Assembly (NCBI GenBank): GCA_003116975.1
Contig: BGKB01000105.1
Location: 1 to 64,000 of the forward strand
Source of the DNA: Aurantiochytrium sp. KH105
Lineage: Eukaryota > Sar > Bigyra > Thraustochytrida > Thraustochytriidae
Length of the DNA stretch: 64,000 nucleotides
Direction: 5' to 3'
Below, piece after piece: positions 39,906-49,314 of the stretch. Numbering within the stretch: the stretch's first letter is position 1; each line of letters starts with the position of its first letter. A program made the position numbers and the translations under genes. The notes under the pieces are model-generated. The model searched no databases. It was given only the letters and a program-made list of their open reading frames with translations, and was not told where the DNA came from.

Positions 39906-42900
39906 ATGGAACGTTTACTCGACTTTTCGCAGCCCGTGGACGTGGGCTTGCTGGAGCAAGTGGTCAAGGCTTTGAACACGTCGCTCGATGCCCAAGTAAG
40001 GCAGCAGGCGAACCAGACGCTGATGGCGTTCAAGGAGAACCCGAATGCGTGGCAGACGACCGCCACAGTCCTTGACAGCAGCAAGGATGGCACGACCAAG
40101 TTTTTCGCGTTGCAGGTGCTAGAGGACGCCATCCAGTTCCGATGGATGGCTCTGCCCGCGGATCAGCGCGAGGGCATCCGCAACTATGTGGTGAAAATGA
40201 TCATCGAACTCACCTCCACAGACGGCTACTCGAACGACAAGGACCTCAAACTCTTTGTGAACAAGCTCAACCTCATTCTTGTGCACATCCTCAAGCAAGA
40301 GTGGCCCCACAACTGGCCCAATTTTATCCCCGAGATTGTCGGCTCGAGCAAGACCAGCGAAGTCCTCTGCGAGAATAACATGAAGATTCTCAAGCTCCTC
40401 AGCGAGGAGGTTTTCGACTTTAGCAAGGAGGAAATGACAACGGACAAGGTCAAAAAGATGAAGAATCAGCTCAACTCCGAGTTTCGGCAAATCTTCGAAC
40501 TTTGTCAGCTCGTCCTTGCTGAGTCGACGCGGCCATCTCTGGTCATCGTCACGCTGCAGACGCTATTGCGCTTCCTGGCTTGGATCCCACTCGGATACAT
40601 TTTCGAGACCCCGCTTGTGGAACAGCTCATGACCAAGTTCCTTCCCGACGTCCAGTTCCGCAACGATACCCTTGCGTGCCTTACCGAGATTGCCAGTGTG
40701 CGTGACTCCAACTACGACCCAGTATTCAACAACATGTTCGTGGGCGTCATGCAAATGCTGCAACGGCAGCTGCCTCCGAGCACGGACATTCCGCGCGAAT
40801 ACGAAACGGCGAGCGACCGCGAGTGCCTCTTTATTCGCGGTCTTAGCCTCTTCTTCTCGAGCTTCTTCTTGAACCACTTGGACATCTGTGAGCGCCAGGA
40901 GAACACCCAAAACACCATCACGGCCATGTTTTACCTCGTGAGCATCTCCATGGTCGACGAAAAGGAAATCTTTAAGATTTGCCTCGAGGTATGGAACAAG
41001 TTTGCCAAGGACCTTTACGAGTCAGACCGCCGCAGCGGAGGCAGCAATGGAATGGCCTTTATGGGCTCCGCACAGGGCTCCTCGCGCAAGACCATGTATG
41101 CCACGGTGCTGACGCGCGTCCGCTCGGTGATGATTTCGCGCATGGCCAAGCCCGAAGAGGTCCTCATCGTCGAGGGCGACGACGGGAACATCGAGCGCGA
41201 AACCACAAAGGACACTGACGCCATTGCTCAGTACAAGACCATGAGGGACACCCTGGTCTACCTGACTCACCTGGACTACGAGGACACTGAGAACATCATG
41301 TTGAGCAAACTCGGCCTGCAATGCGACCAGACGCTGAACGAGTTCAGCTGGAACAACCTCAACACACTGTGCTGGGCCATCGGTTCCATCTCTGGTGCCA
41401 TGAACGAGGAGGACGAGAAGCGCTTCCTCGTCATTGTCATCAAGGACCTTTTGATGCTCTGCGAGATGAAGCGCGGCAAGGACAACAAGGCGGTGGTTGC
41501 CAGCAACATCATGTATGTAGTGGGCCAGTACCCTCGGTTCCTGCGGGCGCATTGGAAGTTCCTCAAGACGGTGGTGCGCAAGCTCTTTGAGTTCATGCAC
41601 GAGCTCCACCCGGGTGTTCAGGACATGGCCTGTGACACCTTTTTGAAAATATCGCAAAAGTGTCGCGACCAGTTTGTCGTGCTGCAGGCCGCAGAAAAGC
41701 TCCCCTTCATTGACGAGCTCCTCGAGGAAATTCAGCAAATCACTCGCGACCTCCAGCGCCACCAGCGCCAAACCTTTTACGAGGCGGTGGGTTACATGGT
41801 GCGCGATCAGTCGAACGAGGAAGTGCGAAATGCTCTTTTGGAACGCCTTATGCAGCCATCCACGGAACAGTGGAAAAAGATCATGCAACTCGGATCGCAG
41901 AATAACCAGGCTCTCACGAACGTGGAGACCATCCGGGAATTGGCTGACATTTTGCGCACCAACGTGCGCGTCTGCTCCGCCATGGGCTACAGCTTCCGTC
42001 CACACCTCATGGGACTCTACCTCGATATGCTCCACGTGTACAAGTTCTACAGTGGCAAAATCTCCGAGAGCGTTGTCTCTGCTGGCGACGTGGCCATTCA
42101 ACACCAACACATTAAGGTCATGCGTGTCGTCAAGATTGAGACCATCCGCCTCATCGAGACTTTTGTCTCCGGCGCCAATAGCAACGCCGACCTCGCCAAC
42201 AACTTTGTCCCACCTCTCATCGAGCCTGTGCTCGGCGACTACTTGCAAAGCGTGCCTCAGGCCCGCAACGCCGAAGTCCTGCAGCTCTTTGTTGTCATTA
42301 TCAACAAGCTCGGGAGTGACGCTGCCGCTGCCATGAACGGCAAGATGGTCAGCCTCATTCTCAGCCCGGTCTTCGTGCCCACGCTTGAAATGATCACGCA
42401 GAACTACACCGAGTACCCGGAGCACCGCATTGCCTTTTACAAGCTTCTCAAGGCTCTCAACCAGCACTGCTTTGAGCGTCTCTTTGATGTTCCTCCCGAC
42501 ACGCAAAAGAACATCATCGACGCCATCGTCTGGGCTTTCAAGCACACCGAACGCAACATTTGTGAGACGGGTCTCGAGATCTGCCTCCGCATGCTCGAGA
42601 ATGTCGCCTCTGCCCCGGACAATTTTTCGCAGAACTTTTACCAGCAGTACTTTCTCTCACTCTTGCAGGAGGTTCTTGTCGTGCTAACCGACCGTCTTCA
42701 TGTCTCGGGCTTTACGATGCACTGCCATATTCTCAAGCACATGTTCGGCGTCGTGCAGTCGGGACGTGTCCACGTTCCTCTCGGTCAGCAGCAGGGCGGT
42801 ACCGACAATCAAAACTTTCTCAAGCAGCATGTTTGCCAGATGATTGCGGGCGCATTTCCCAATGTGGCGACCAAGCATGTCGAGGAGTTTGTCGTCGGTC

Positions 42901-43118
42901 TCTTCGACCCGAACAAGGACCTTGCCACCTTCAAGACCCACGTTCGTGATTTTCTCATCCGTCTTAAGGAGTTCTCTTCGGACGATGTGGTCAACCAGCT
43001 CTACCGTCAGGAGAAGGAGGAGGAACAGCGCCGGAAGGAGGAGGAGGTCCTGCGCCAGCGTGCCGCGATTCCCGGTATGCTTACGCAGCAAGAAAAGGAC
43101 GAAATGGCCGACCTGTAG
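39906..43118 (+). CDS. XPO1: Exportin-1 (CRM1), nuclear export receptor
   Basis: 1070 residues, single exon, starting MERLLDFSQPVDVGLLEQVV at a good CACCATGG context. The importin-beta N-terminal domain lies at about 25-95, the Xpo1 domain at about 110-250, and the CRM1 C-terminal HEAT repeats at about 710-1020. XPO1 carries leucine-rich NES cargo out of the nucleus with RanGTP. The NES-groove segment is LLMLCEMKRGKDNKAVVASN with Cys519 (codon 41460-41462), equivalent to human Cys528, the residue modified by leptomycin B; yeast has Thr there. Sensitivity is therefore predicted. The C-terminal tail ends in GMLTQQEKDEMADL, close to the animal form. Confidence 0.97.
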   Translation: MERLLDFSQPVDVGLLEQVVKALNTSLDAQVRQQANQTLMAFKENPNAWQTTATVLDSSKDGTTKFFALQVLEDAIQFRWMALPADQREGIRNYVVKMIIELTSTDGYSNDKDLKLFVNKLNLILVHILKQEWPHNWPNFIPEIVGSSKTSEVLCENNMKILKLLSEEVFDFSKEEMTTDKVKKMKNQLNSEFRQIFELCQLVLAESTRPSLVIVTLQTLLRFLAWIPLGYIFETPLVEQLMTKFLPDVQFRNDTLACLTEIASVRDSNYDPVFNNMFVGVMQMLQRQLPPSTDIPREYETASDRECLFIRGLSLFFSSFFLNHLDICERQENTQNTITAMFYLVSISMVDEKEIFKICLEVWNKFAKDLYESDRRSGGSNGMAFMGSAQGSSRKTMYATVLTRVRSVMISRMAKPEEVLIVEGDDGNIERETTKDTDAIAQYKTMRDTLVYLTHLDYEDTENIMLSKLGLQCDQTLNEFSWNNLNTLCWAIGSISGAMNEEDEKRFLVIVIKDLLMLCEMKRGKDNKAVVASNIMYVVGQYPRFLRAHWKFLKTVVRKLFEFMHELHPGVQDMACDTFLKISQKCRDQFVVLQAAEKLPFIDELLEEIQQITRDLQRHQRQTFYEAVGYMVRDQSNEEVRNALLERLMQPSTEQWKKIMQLGSQNNQALTNVETIRELADILRTNVRVCSAMGYSFRPHLMGLYLDMLHVYKFYSGKISESVVSAGDVAIQHQHIKVMRVVKIETIRLIETFVSGANSNADLANNFVPPLIEPVLGDYLQSVPQARNAEVLQLFVVIINKLGSDAAAAMNGKMVSLILSPVFVPTLEMITQNYTEYPEHRIAFYKLLKALNQHCFERLFDVPPDTQKNIIDAIVWAFKHTERNICETGLEICLRMLENVASAPDNFSQNFYQQYFLSLLQEVLVVLTDRLHVSGFTMHCHILKHMFGVVQSGRVHVPLGQQQGGTDNQNFLKQHVCQMIAGAFPNVATKHVEEFVVGLFDPNKDLATFKTHVRDFLIRLKEFSSDDVVNQLYRQEKEEEQRRKEEEVLRQRAAIPGMLTQQEKDEMADL

Positions 43119-43666
43119 CGATCTGGCAAGCGCGTCTTTGTGCTTGTAATAGACGCTGTTGGGATGATGGCTAAACCATTCGTGAAGTGCTCGGTCGGTC
43201 TGTCGGTCGATTAGGTTGGTCGACCGGTCGCCTTTCTGTCTGGGATCAATCTGTGGATCTTTGCATCGATTTCGCAAATTTCTTTGCTGCACCAAGCCTC
43301 GCCGTGTGAGCGACGCAGGCAAGCCTGCTCTCCCCTTCATCTCGCAATCTTTTACAAGTATGCTGACGACTTTTTTCGACCACCATTCCTGCTCGTGCGA
43401 GGTCACCTTCTCAAATAACCAAAGTCTAAACCCCAACCTCAACCTAACTAAAAAATAAGAATGAAAAGAGATCATACCACGTATCAACAAGATGCTGGAG
43501 GAAGGTTGGGTGTGAGAACAAAGTATAGACCATGTTTCGTCGAATACAAAAAGACAATCTGACGTGCACAAAACGACAAAGCACGACTTGCTAAATTGAA
43601 GATTGTACCTTCATACTACATTTTTCAGGTTAGAAAGTTTGATGATGCTCGGTTTTGTAGCTTCGT
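43119..43666. other. Convergent 3' flanks of XPO1 and the unknown gene
   Basis: A GGTCGGTCTGTCGGTCGATTAGGTTGGTCGACCGGTCG four-base-period run lies near 43189-43229. No gene seen. Confidence 0.5.
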
Positions 43667-44590
43667 TCACATAGAGAGAGAAAGAGCTTCCATACGTTGG
43701 GTCTCTCGACGAATGCTCGATAGCAGGCGGCGCACAGTGCGATCCGTTTCCCGGGGTGCCGCAAGAGGGACGACCGAGCTGCCATCCATGCGAGGTTTGT
43801 GCTTGGCTTCCTTGTATGCAACTACGTCGAGTTGCGATGGGGACGTAGAAACTTGTGCAACAGAGTCGAGATTGGCGCGTGGCCGTCGCTTAGGGATCTC
43901 GCAATAGATGGCGTTGCGTTCGCGGTGCAAATGCTTGTCGCAAAGAGTCTGAATGCGGCGCGCATCGTCTCCTTCTGTCCGCGGTCCGTGAGGAAGAGGG
44001 TCCAAGTGGTTGTTGGCTGCTGGTCCCAATTCAGCTTTGCGGAAAGCCTTGCGAATTTCCGCGCGAAAGGTTTTTTTCTTGCGACCATTTGCATAGAAAA
44101 AGGGGCCCTGGGCGCCGCTTCCACGGGTCTGAAGATCGTTGGCAGCGTCTGGTGCGAGCTCTGCCATGGATGTATGCACGCCCGTATGGTGCAACGACGG
44201 CACGGCTACAGGTTCAACGAGAAGCTTGCTAAAGTCAGACACATCGTAGCCTGCGTGCACGAAGTGGAAATGTTGTTAGTTGGTCAAGTCTGCGACTATG
44301 AATTGGGGGAAGAAGCATCAACCCCGCGACCTACCTTTGCCATTGCGCTCCTTGAGGGTGCAAATGTTAAATACATCGAGAAAGGGCGCAGGTGCGTCGG
44401 ATTCGCGCGCCACGGGTGGACCGAGCAGTTTTGCGAGCGCTTCGGGATCAAGCGCATCGGTCATGCCCACCACGGGAACCTGGTCTTCATTGTTGCTCCC
44501 GCGCTCCTTCGATTCCCCTTGTGCCATGGGCGCGTCCACGTCTGCGGCAGCGTCTGCCTCAGCGACCGTGTTTGGGTCCGCGGGGCTCAT
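43667..44590 (-). CDS. Unknown small protein, two exons
   Basis: Exon 1 44335-44590 and exon 2 43667-44250 join through a split Gly codon over an 84-base intron (GTAGGT donor, CTAAC branch-like site, GCAG acceptor), giving 279 residues. The frame continues across the joint, supporting the model. No domain recognised. The N-terminus is acidic; the middle has FFYANGRKKKTFRAEIRKAF, a basic helix; the C-terminus is Arg/Ser rich (RTVRRLLSSIRRETQRMEAL). An earlier in-frame ATG at 44668 is less likely. Could be a nuclear protein; function unknown. Confidence 0.65.
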
Positions 44591-45101
44591 GTTACCTAGC
44601 TGGCTGTCTGGCTGGCTGGCTGGTTCGCGAGCGTGGAAAAGTGAGAGACAGAGAGATGCACTTGGCAAGATCTCGCTCGCGCGCGCGGGCGCACGTGCTG
44701 ACGCGCGCCCTTCGCGCTCGCTCGCTCGCGCGCTCCCTCACTCTGTCTGTCGCTCCTGAAGACCCTTTGTTTTGCAACGCGCCAGTGATGGGAGGTGATG
44801 GTCACGCGGACCAAGGGGGACACATGGTCATAGTCCCGTGTCAAAAGGCTGCAACGGATCTGGAGCATAGCTTCGAAGCACGGGTACATGGTAAGCAATG
44901 CATGCATGCTTGCTTGACGTGAGCGACGGAAAGTGATCTTGGCTGGGATGGGTTAGGGAGGGTGGCTGCGTCGGAAGGACCGAATCTTGTTGTTGTTCTT
45001 GTTGTTTTATTTGTTGTGGTTGTTGTTGTTGTTGTTGCTGCTGTTGTGGTTGTTGTTGCTGCTGCTGCTATTGTAAAAAGTATGCAGCCGATCGGACGGG
45101 C
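44591..45101. other. Gap between two - strand genes
   Basis: Contains GGCTGGCTGGCTGG (44602-44622), CGCTCGCTCGCTCGCGCG (about 44708-44730) and a TTG/TTGTTGCTG run (about 44986-45073). No gene seen. Confidence 0.5.
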
Positions 45102-47105
45102 TCAGATGAGCGCCGAGGCTTCACGGAGCCCAGCGAGACTGGCCAGCATGGACGTCTGAGCCCTACGATTGAACCACGAAGAGAAGAGCGGAGAGTGCAC
45201 GTCGACCTCACTCAGGAAGGAGAGAAGACTTTCGTATCTACCACTGCTACGAAGCAGAAAGGCACAGCGCATGGACCCGGGGGTAAATCCAGAAGGCGAG
45301 GGCGCCGAGGGATGTGCGCTTGGCGTAAAGGTCCCTACGTAGCTGCCATCGTCGAGACGCATCCAGAACCGCGCAACGCAAAAGCAGCGCTTCTGCAAAG
45401 GACCGCACAGAGAGGTCTCCATGTGCACCACATCCGCACCACGAGCGGCTTCGAGGTAGCGAACTTTGTAAAGCGTTTGGTCCCACTCGAGCTGAGTGCG
45501 CACATCGAGCAAGCGTTCAAGGACAGCACTTGGGTTGGCAGGAATGACCAGAACACCCAGAGCGCTTTCGCCATGAACTGAGATCCGTACGCCGTTCTCC
45601 GCGCTCTCCGGCGTCCACGTCCGGCCGGCCCAAAAGGGCACCTTCATGTCCATTGCGGCGCACAAGTGGTCAAAGTGTTCGAGGATGAGCTTTTCTTGTT
45701 TTTCGCGGTCGTCGAGGAAATGCTTTGAGTGAGCGAGTTGCGCCGCGATCATTTCCTTGCTCAGATGCCAGGAGAGCCCGTGCACGAGGCGTGTCGATGC
45801 GTGGCCGCGGCCGTTCGCCTTGCTCACGCGTGTGATAGCCCCCGAGGATGAGCCGCTGGGCAGTGAGGCAGAAGGCGCTCCTCGCTCGCCTGATTCTGGC
45901 TTTTTTGTCGGTGTGTGATGCGGATGTTGCTGTTGTTGCTTTTGCTTTTGCTTGTGCTGCTGCAACGACGAGGCGGTGACAGAGGAAGCTGGCTTGCGCC
46001 CATCTCCGTTCAAAGGTGATGGCGGTTTGTTCGAGCCGTTGCTCTTGCCATTGGCCTGGTGCTTGTCCACTGCTGCTGGAAGCGAAGAGGACACTCCGGG
46101 GCCAGGCGCGCTAAGACTGTGTTGCGAGCGCGTCGGGCGATGACGGCTGCCATTCTCGAGACGCTTGATCACGTCAGCGTCCTCGGTGAGAGCTTCGAGG
46201 ATGTCGCCGGGGACCAAAGACGCCCCGACATCCTCGCTGAGGTCGAGAATACGGTCCTGTGTGACGTTGTAAAGGGCGACGAGGTCGGGCGTCGTAGATT
46301 CTTCGTTGGCGCTGCGGCGCATAAAGGTGCGCATGGCCTCGCTGAGCAGCCAAGCGTTGGTGGAGAGATCCGAGCATTGAATGCGAAAGGTTTCGCCGCA
46401 GACAACAACCGGCTGCTTCCAAGAGCGCGTTTTGGGTGGCGAGGGCATGGAGGTGGCGAAGGAAGAAGCCCCTCCAGCCGCCGAGCCTGCTGACGGAGGG
46501 TCGGGAGGCGTGCCAGTGTTTGCATCACTGTCGCCATTGGCTCCGTCTGTGTGGAGCGGGCTGGGTCTCGAGCCGCTGTTCGCAGGACTAATGCTGTCTA
46601 GATCCTCGCCATTTTCCGTTGCAAACTCGATGCGCATGGCATTGGGGGCGCCCGTTCCCACGACGGGGCGCAAGGCGTCAATCCATGCCTCGGCCATCGC
46701 CGTGGACGTGGCGCCAAGGTTAAGAATCTTGGGCCGATTATCTTCTTCGGCACGGAGAAAGACTTTCCAGCAGTACAGCTGGCCCGAGGACGATTTATAG
46801 CTGATGAGTTCGTCTTCGAGGCGCGCGGCATGAAGCTGGATGATGGATTTGGGTTCGATGCCGAAGACGTGGCCATCACGGAATTCGTAGAGACGTTTTC
46901 TTTTCGTGTCCAGCACGTAGTAATAGAGTTCACATTTGTGCAGCATGGTGAAGTTTCTAAACAGGTATCCGCATGGGGATCCTGCGTCCACGGGCGGGTG
47001 TCCGCTGAGCACGACGGGCTCCTTGCTGGCTTCGAGGGTCGACATCTTGCCCTGCGCCCCGTTGGCTGCGTCGCTCAGTTGCGGCGAGCTGGCGGAAGAG
47101 CGCAT
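45102..47105 (-). CDS. PH and START domain protein (lipid binding)
   Basis: 667 residues from the ATG at 47105. The frame is open upstream to 47588, but that part is Arg/Ala low complexity and overlaps a GCGC run, so I treat it as 5' UTR. A PH domain lies at about 41-150 (GYLFRNF...YYYVLDTKRKRLYEF...W at the C-terminal helix, AEAWIDALRP). The middle is low complexity around a small folded segment (QPVVVCGETFRIQCSDLSTNAWLL). A START domain fills about 455-667 (HFDHLCAAMDMKVPFWAGRTWTPE...RTQLEWDQTLYKVRYLE...CFCVARFWMRLDDGSYV). It would move or sense phospholipid, sterol or ceramide. Divergent neighbour of the Sec14-EDR2C gene. Confidence 0.82.
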   Translation of the reverse strand: MRSSASSPQLSDAANGAQGKMSTLEASKEPVVLSGHPPVDAGSPCGYLFRNFTMLHKCELYYYVLDTKRKRLYEFRDGHVFGIEPKSIIQLHAARLEDELISYKSSSGQLYCWKVFLRAEEDNRPKILNLGATSTAMAEAWIDALRPVVGTGAPNAMRIEFATENGEDLDSISPANSGSRPSPLHTDGANGDSDANTGTPPDPPSAGSAAGGASSFATSMPSPPKTRSWKQPVVVCGETFRIQCSDLSTNAWLLSEAMRTFMRRSANEESTTPDLVALYNVTQDRILDLSEDVGASLVPGDILEALTEDADVIKRLENGSRHRPTRSQHSLSAPGPGVSSSLPAAVDKHQANGKSNGSNKPPSPLNGDGRKPASSVTASSLQQHKQKQKQQQQHPHHTPTKKPESGERGAPSASLPSGSSSGAITRVSKANGRGHASTRLVHGLSWHLSKEMIAAQLAHSKHFLDDREKQEKLILEHFDHLCAAMDMKVPFWAGRTWTPESAENGVRISVHGESALGVLVIPANPSAVLERLLDVRTQLEWDQTLYKVRYLEAARGADVVHMETSLCGPLQKRCFCVARFWMRLDDGSYVGTFTPSAHPSAPSPSGFTPGSMRCAFLLRSSGRYESLLSFLSEVDVHSPLFSSWFNRRAQTSMLASLAGLREASALI

Positions 47106-49314
47106 CGCGGCGGTGTGCCTATTCTGCGCTGCCGATGGGATGTGCGCGTGGGGGCCAGAATCGTGCGCCGCGCGTGCGCTCGCGCGCCCGTGCGCGGCCT
47201 CGGCTTCGCCCGCTCGCTCCGCGGCAGTCGCTGCCGAAAATGATGCTTGCTTGCTATCTTCGTCCAAGCTCTTTCGCTCGCGCGTACGTTCGCAAGCGCG
47301 TAAGGCCGCAGAGGGGCAGGGGCCGCGTGCGCGCGCGCGCGCGTCCGTCAACGTGTGCACGTGTGTGTCGGGGTTATGCGCGTCGCGAGGTCTCTGCGCG
47401 TGCGTGTCCGCGCCTTGGGGATTTGCTCTGTCATCGCCACGTCTATACTGAACATTCATGAAAAGGCGATGATAGCCAGCGACCAGCGACGCTGCTTCAC
47501 GCTTCTCGTTCATCGTCGTCGTTCTACCCTTCGTTCTACATTCACAGCTCCGGCTGCTTGCACCAAGAAAGAGAGCGAGAATAAGCAACTGGCGGGCGGT
47601 CTCTGTCAGCGTATGCCGGTGCCTCAGTTGCTTCGTCTAAAGCAGATGAGGCTCGTGCAGGACTTCATTCATCACAAAGAAGAAGAAGAAGAAGGAGGAG
47701 GCCACGGATGTCACATCATCAGTGGCCAACGCCTTGGTGGCGAGCCTATGATCAAATGAGTAGTGGCGAGTTTTTTTTCACACGCGCTGCTCGTTCAAGT
47801 TTCAAGGCCGCGGAAAAAGTCGCCGAGGCCATCGATCAGGAGCGTCGTCATGCGTACAGTGAGCGACACCTCGCATTTGCAGAGCAGCACACAAGAAAGA
47901 TAATCTACATTACAACAAAGCACTCTTTCCACCGAGGCATGGCATCCCCTCCCTCCCTCTTCCCCTCCCTCCCTCCCCACGCCTCTGCCCAGCTTGTCGC
48001 GGCTGCTTGTCGGCACTATTTCCAGGCCACCCACCCGTCAGTCCCCTGCCGTCCGTCCTCCTCGGCGAGACTCGCCCACCCGCATCTTGGCCCCGCATTA
48101 TGTATGATGCATGCATGCATGCATGCATGCAGTTTGCCACACCTTGCTCATTCCCAGCTCGTGCGGCACGCTCTCGCCTCGCCGTCGATGCCGTCGCGCT
48201 GCCAAGATCCCGCCGTCGCGCGCGTTGGACACACACGCGGAGGCAACTGCGAACTGAACGGAGGCCGGATCCCCGGTCGGCCGCCATCGCCAGGAACCAA
48301 GTGCGCGTCCTCCTCCTCGTCCTCCTCCTCCTTGTACACGGTCTTCGTCGACGTCAACGTCGGGGCGACGCCAGCGCCTCGAAAGCGAACGACCGCGCGG
48401 GCAGCCGGAAGAACGATCGTGGCGCCGCCGCGGCAGCTCCGCGCGCGGCCAGGGCGAGCGGGCGCGCCGTGGAGAGAGGGAGGGAGGGAGGGAGGGAGGG
48501 AGGGGTTCCGTGCATGCCGCCGCGCTGTCTCCTCGATCTGACCCGATCCGATCCGATCCGATCGGATCCAATCCGCCCCGTCGCGCTGGACGCCGCGACT
48601 CCGACTGACTGACTGCGCCGCCGCCGCGGGCCGCCGCCGTCGCCCACGCGCCCGCCGCGGCGGCAGGGCGGGCGGCGGGGGCGTGCCATGCGCAGGTGGA
48701 TGCATGCGCGCATTTGCGAGCGGGAGTCGGATAAAGTCCGGCTGAGGATGCTGGTAGGCATCTCGCATTATCATAAGCCATGGCGATGGCTCCAGCGCAT
48801 GGCATCGCATCGCATCCGGAGCCGCGGCGCGAGGCTGCGCGCGCAGTGCAGAGGGCTCATTTAGTTGCCTGTTGCTTGCTTGTTTGCTTGTTTGATGTCT
48901 GTGCGTCGCGGGTCTGTTCGTCTGGCCGATGGGCGGGAGGAATTCCAGGCTCATGGCGCGAGTAGGAAAGAAAGAAAAAAGGAAAAGCAAGCAAACAAGA
49001 GGAAGCCAGAAAGAAAGGAGAAGAAGTCGCAAAATTCAAAATTCAAACCCAAAGCTAGCCCGACCCGACTCGAGGCTCGCGACGCGGCGCGGCGCAGGCA
49101 GCGAGACGGACGGACAGGCCTCGGCGCGCAGGCGCGGGCGCGGGCCGAGCTGGCCGGCCTGCCGGCGCCGGCGCGGCCGCTCCCCCTCCCTCCCTCCCCC
49201 TCCCGCCCACTCGCTGGTCGCTCCCCCTTCCCCCGCTCGCCCGCCCGGCCGAGCTCTCTTTTTCAGCAAGGCAGACAGAGATAGCCAGGCAGGCAAAGGG
49301 AAAGCAGCGCGGCC
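47106..49314. other. Long divergent region PH-START / Sec14-EDR2C
   Basis: About 2.2 kb without a credible gene. Holds GCGC run (47326-47343), CATG run ATGCATGCATGCATGCATGC (48109-48130), CCGC/TCCTCC-rich parts, a GGGA array (about 48477-48504), GATCC repeats (about 48540-48570), ACTGACTGACTGC (48604), TTGCTTGTTTGCTTG (48875-48892) and CCCTCCCTCCC (49186-49199). Frames here are low complexity and lack domains. Confidence 0.5.
48477..48504. repeat. GGGA tetranucleotide array
   Basis: About seven copies of GGGA, one of many four-base-period arrays between the genes. Confidence 0.85.

Noticed and set aside
38585-39975. Several 100-300-residue open frames around the CATT array
   Set aside because: They are the array itself (His/Ser/Phe/Ile runs) or GC-rich sequence without domains.
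47106-47588. 161-residue N-terminal extension of the PH-START protein
   Set aside because: Low complexity across a GCGC run; the PH domain begins after the later ATG.
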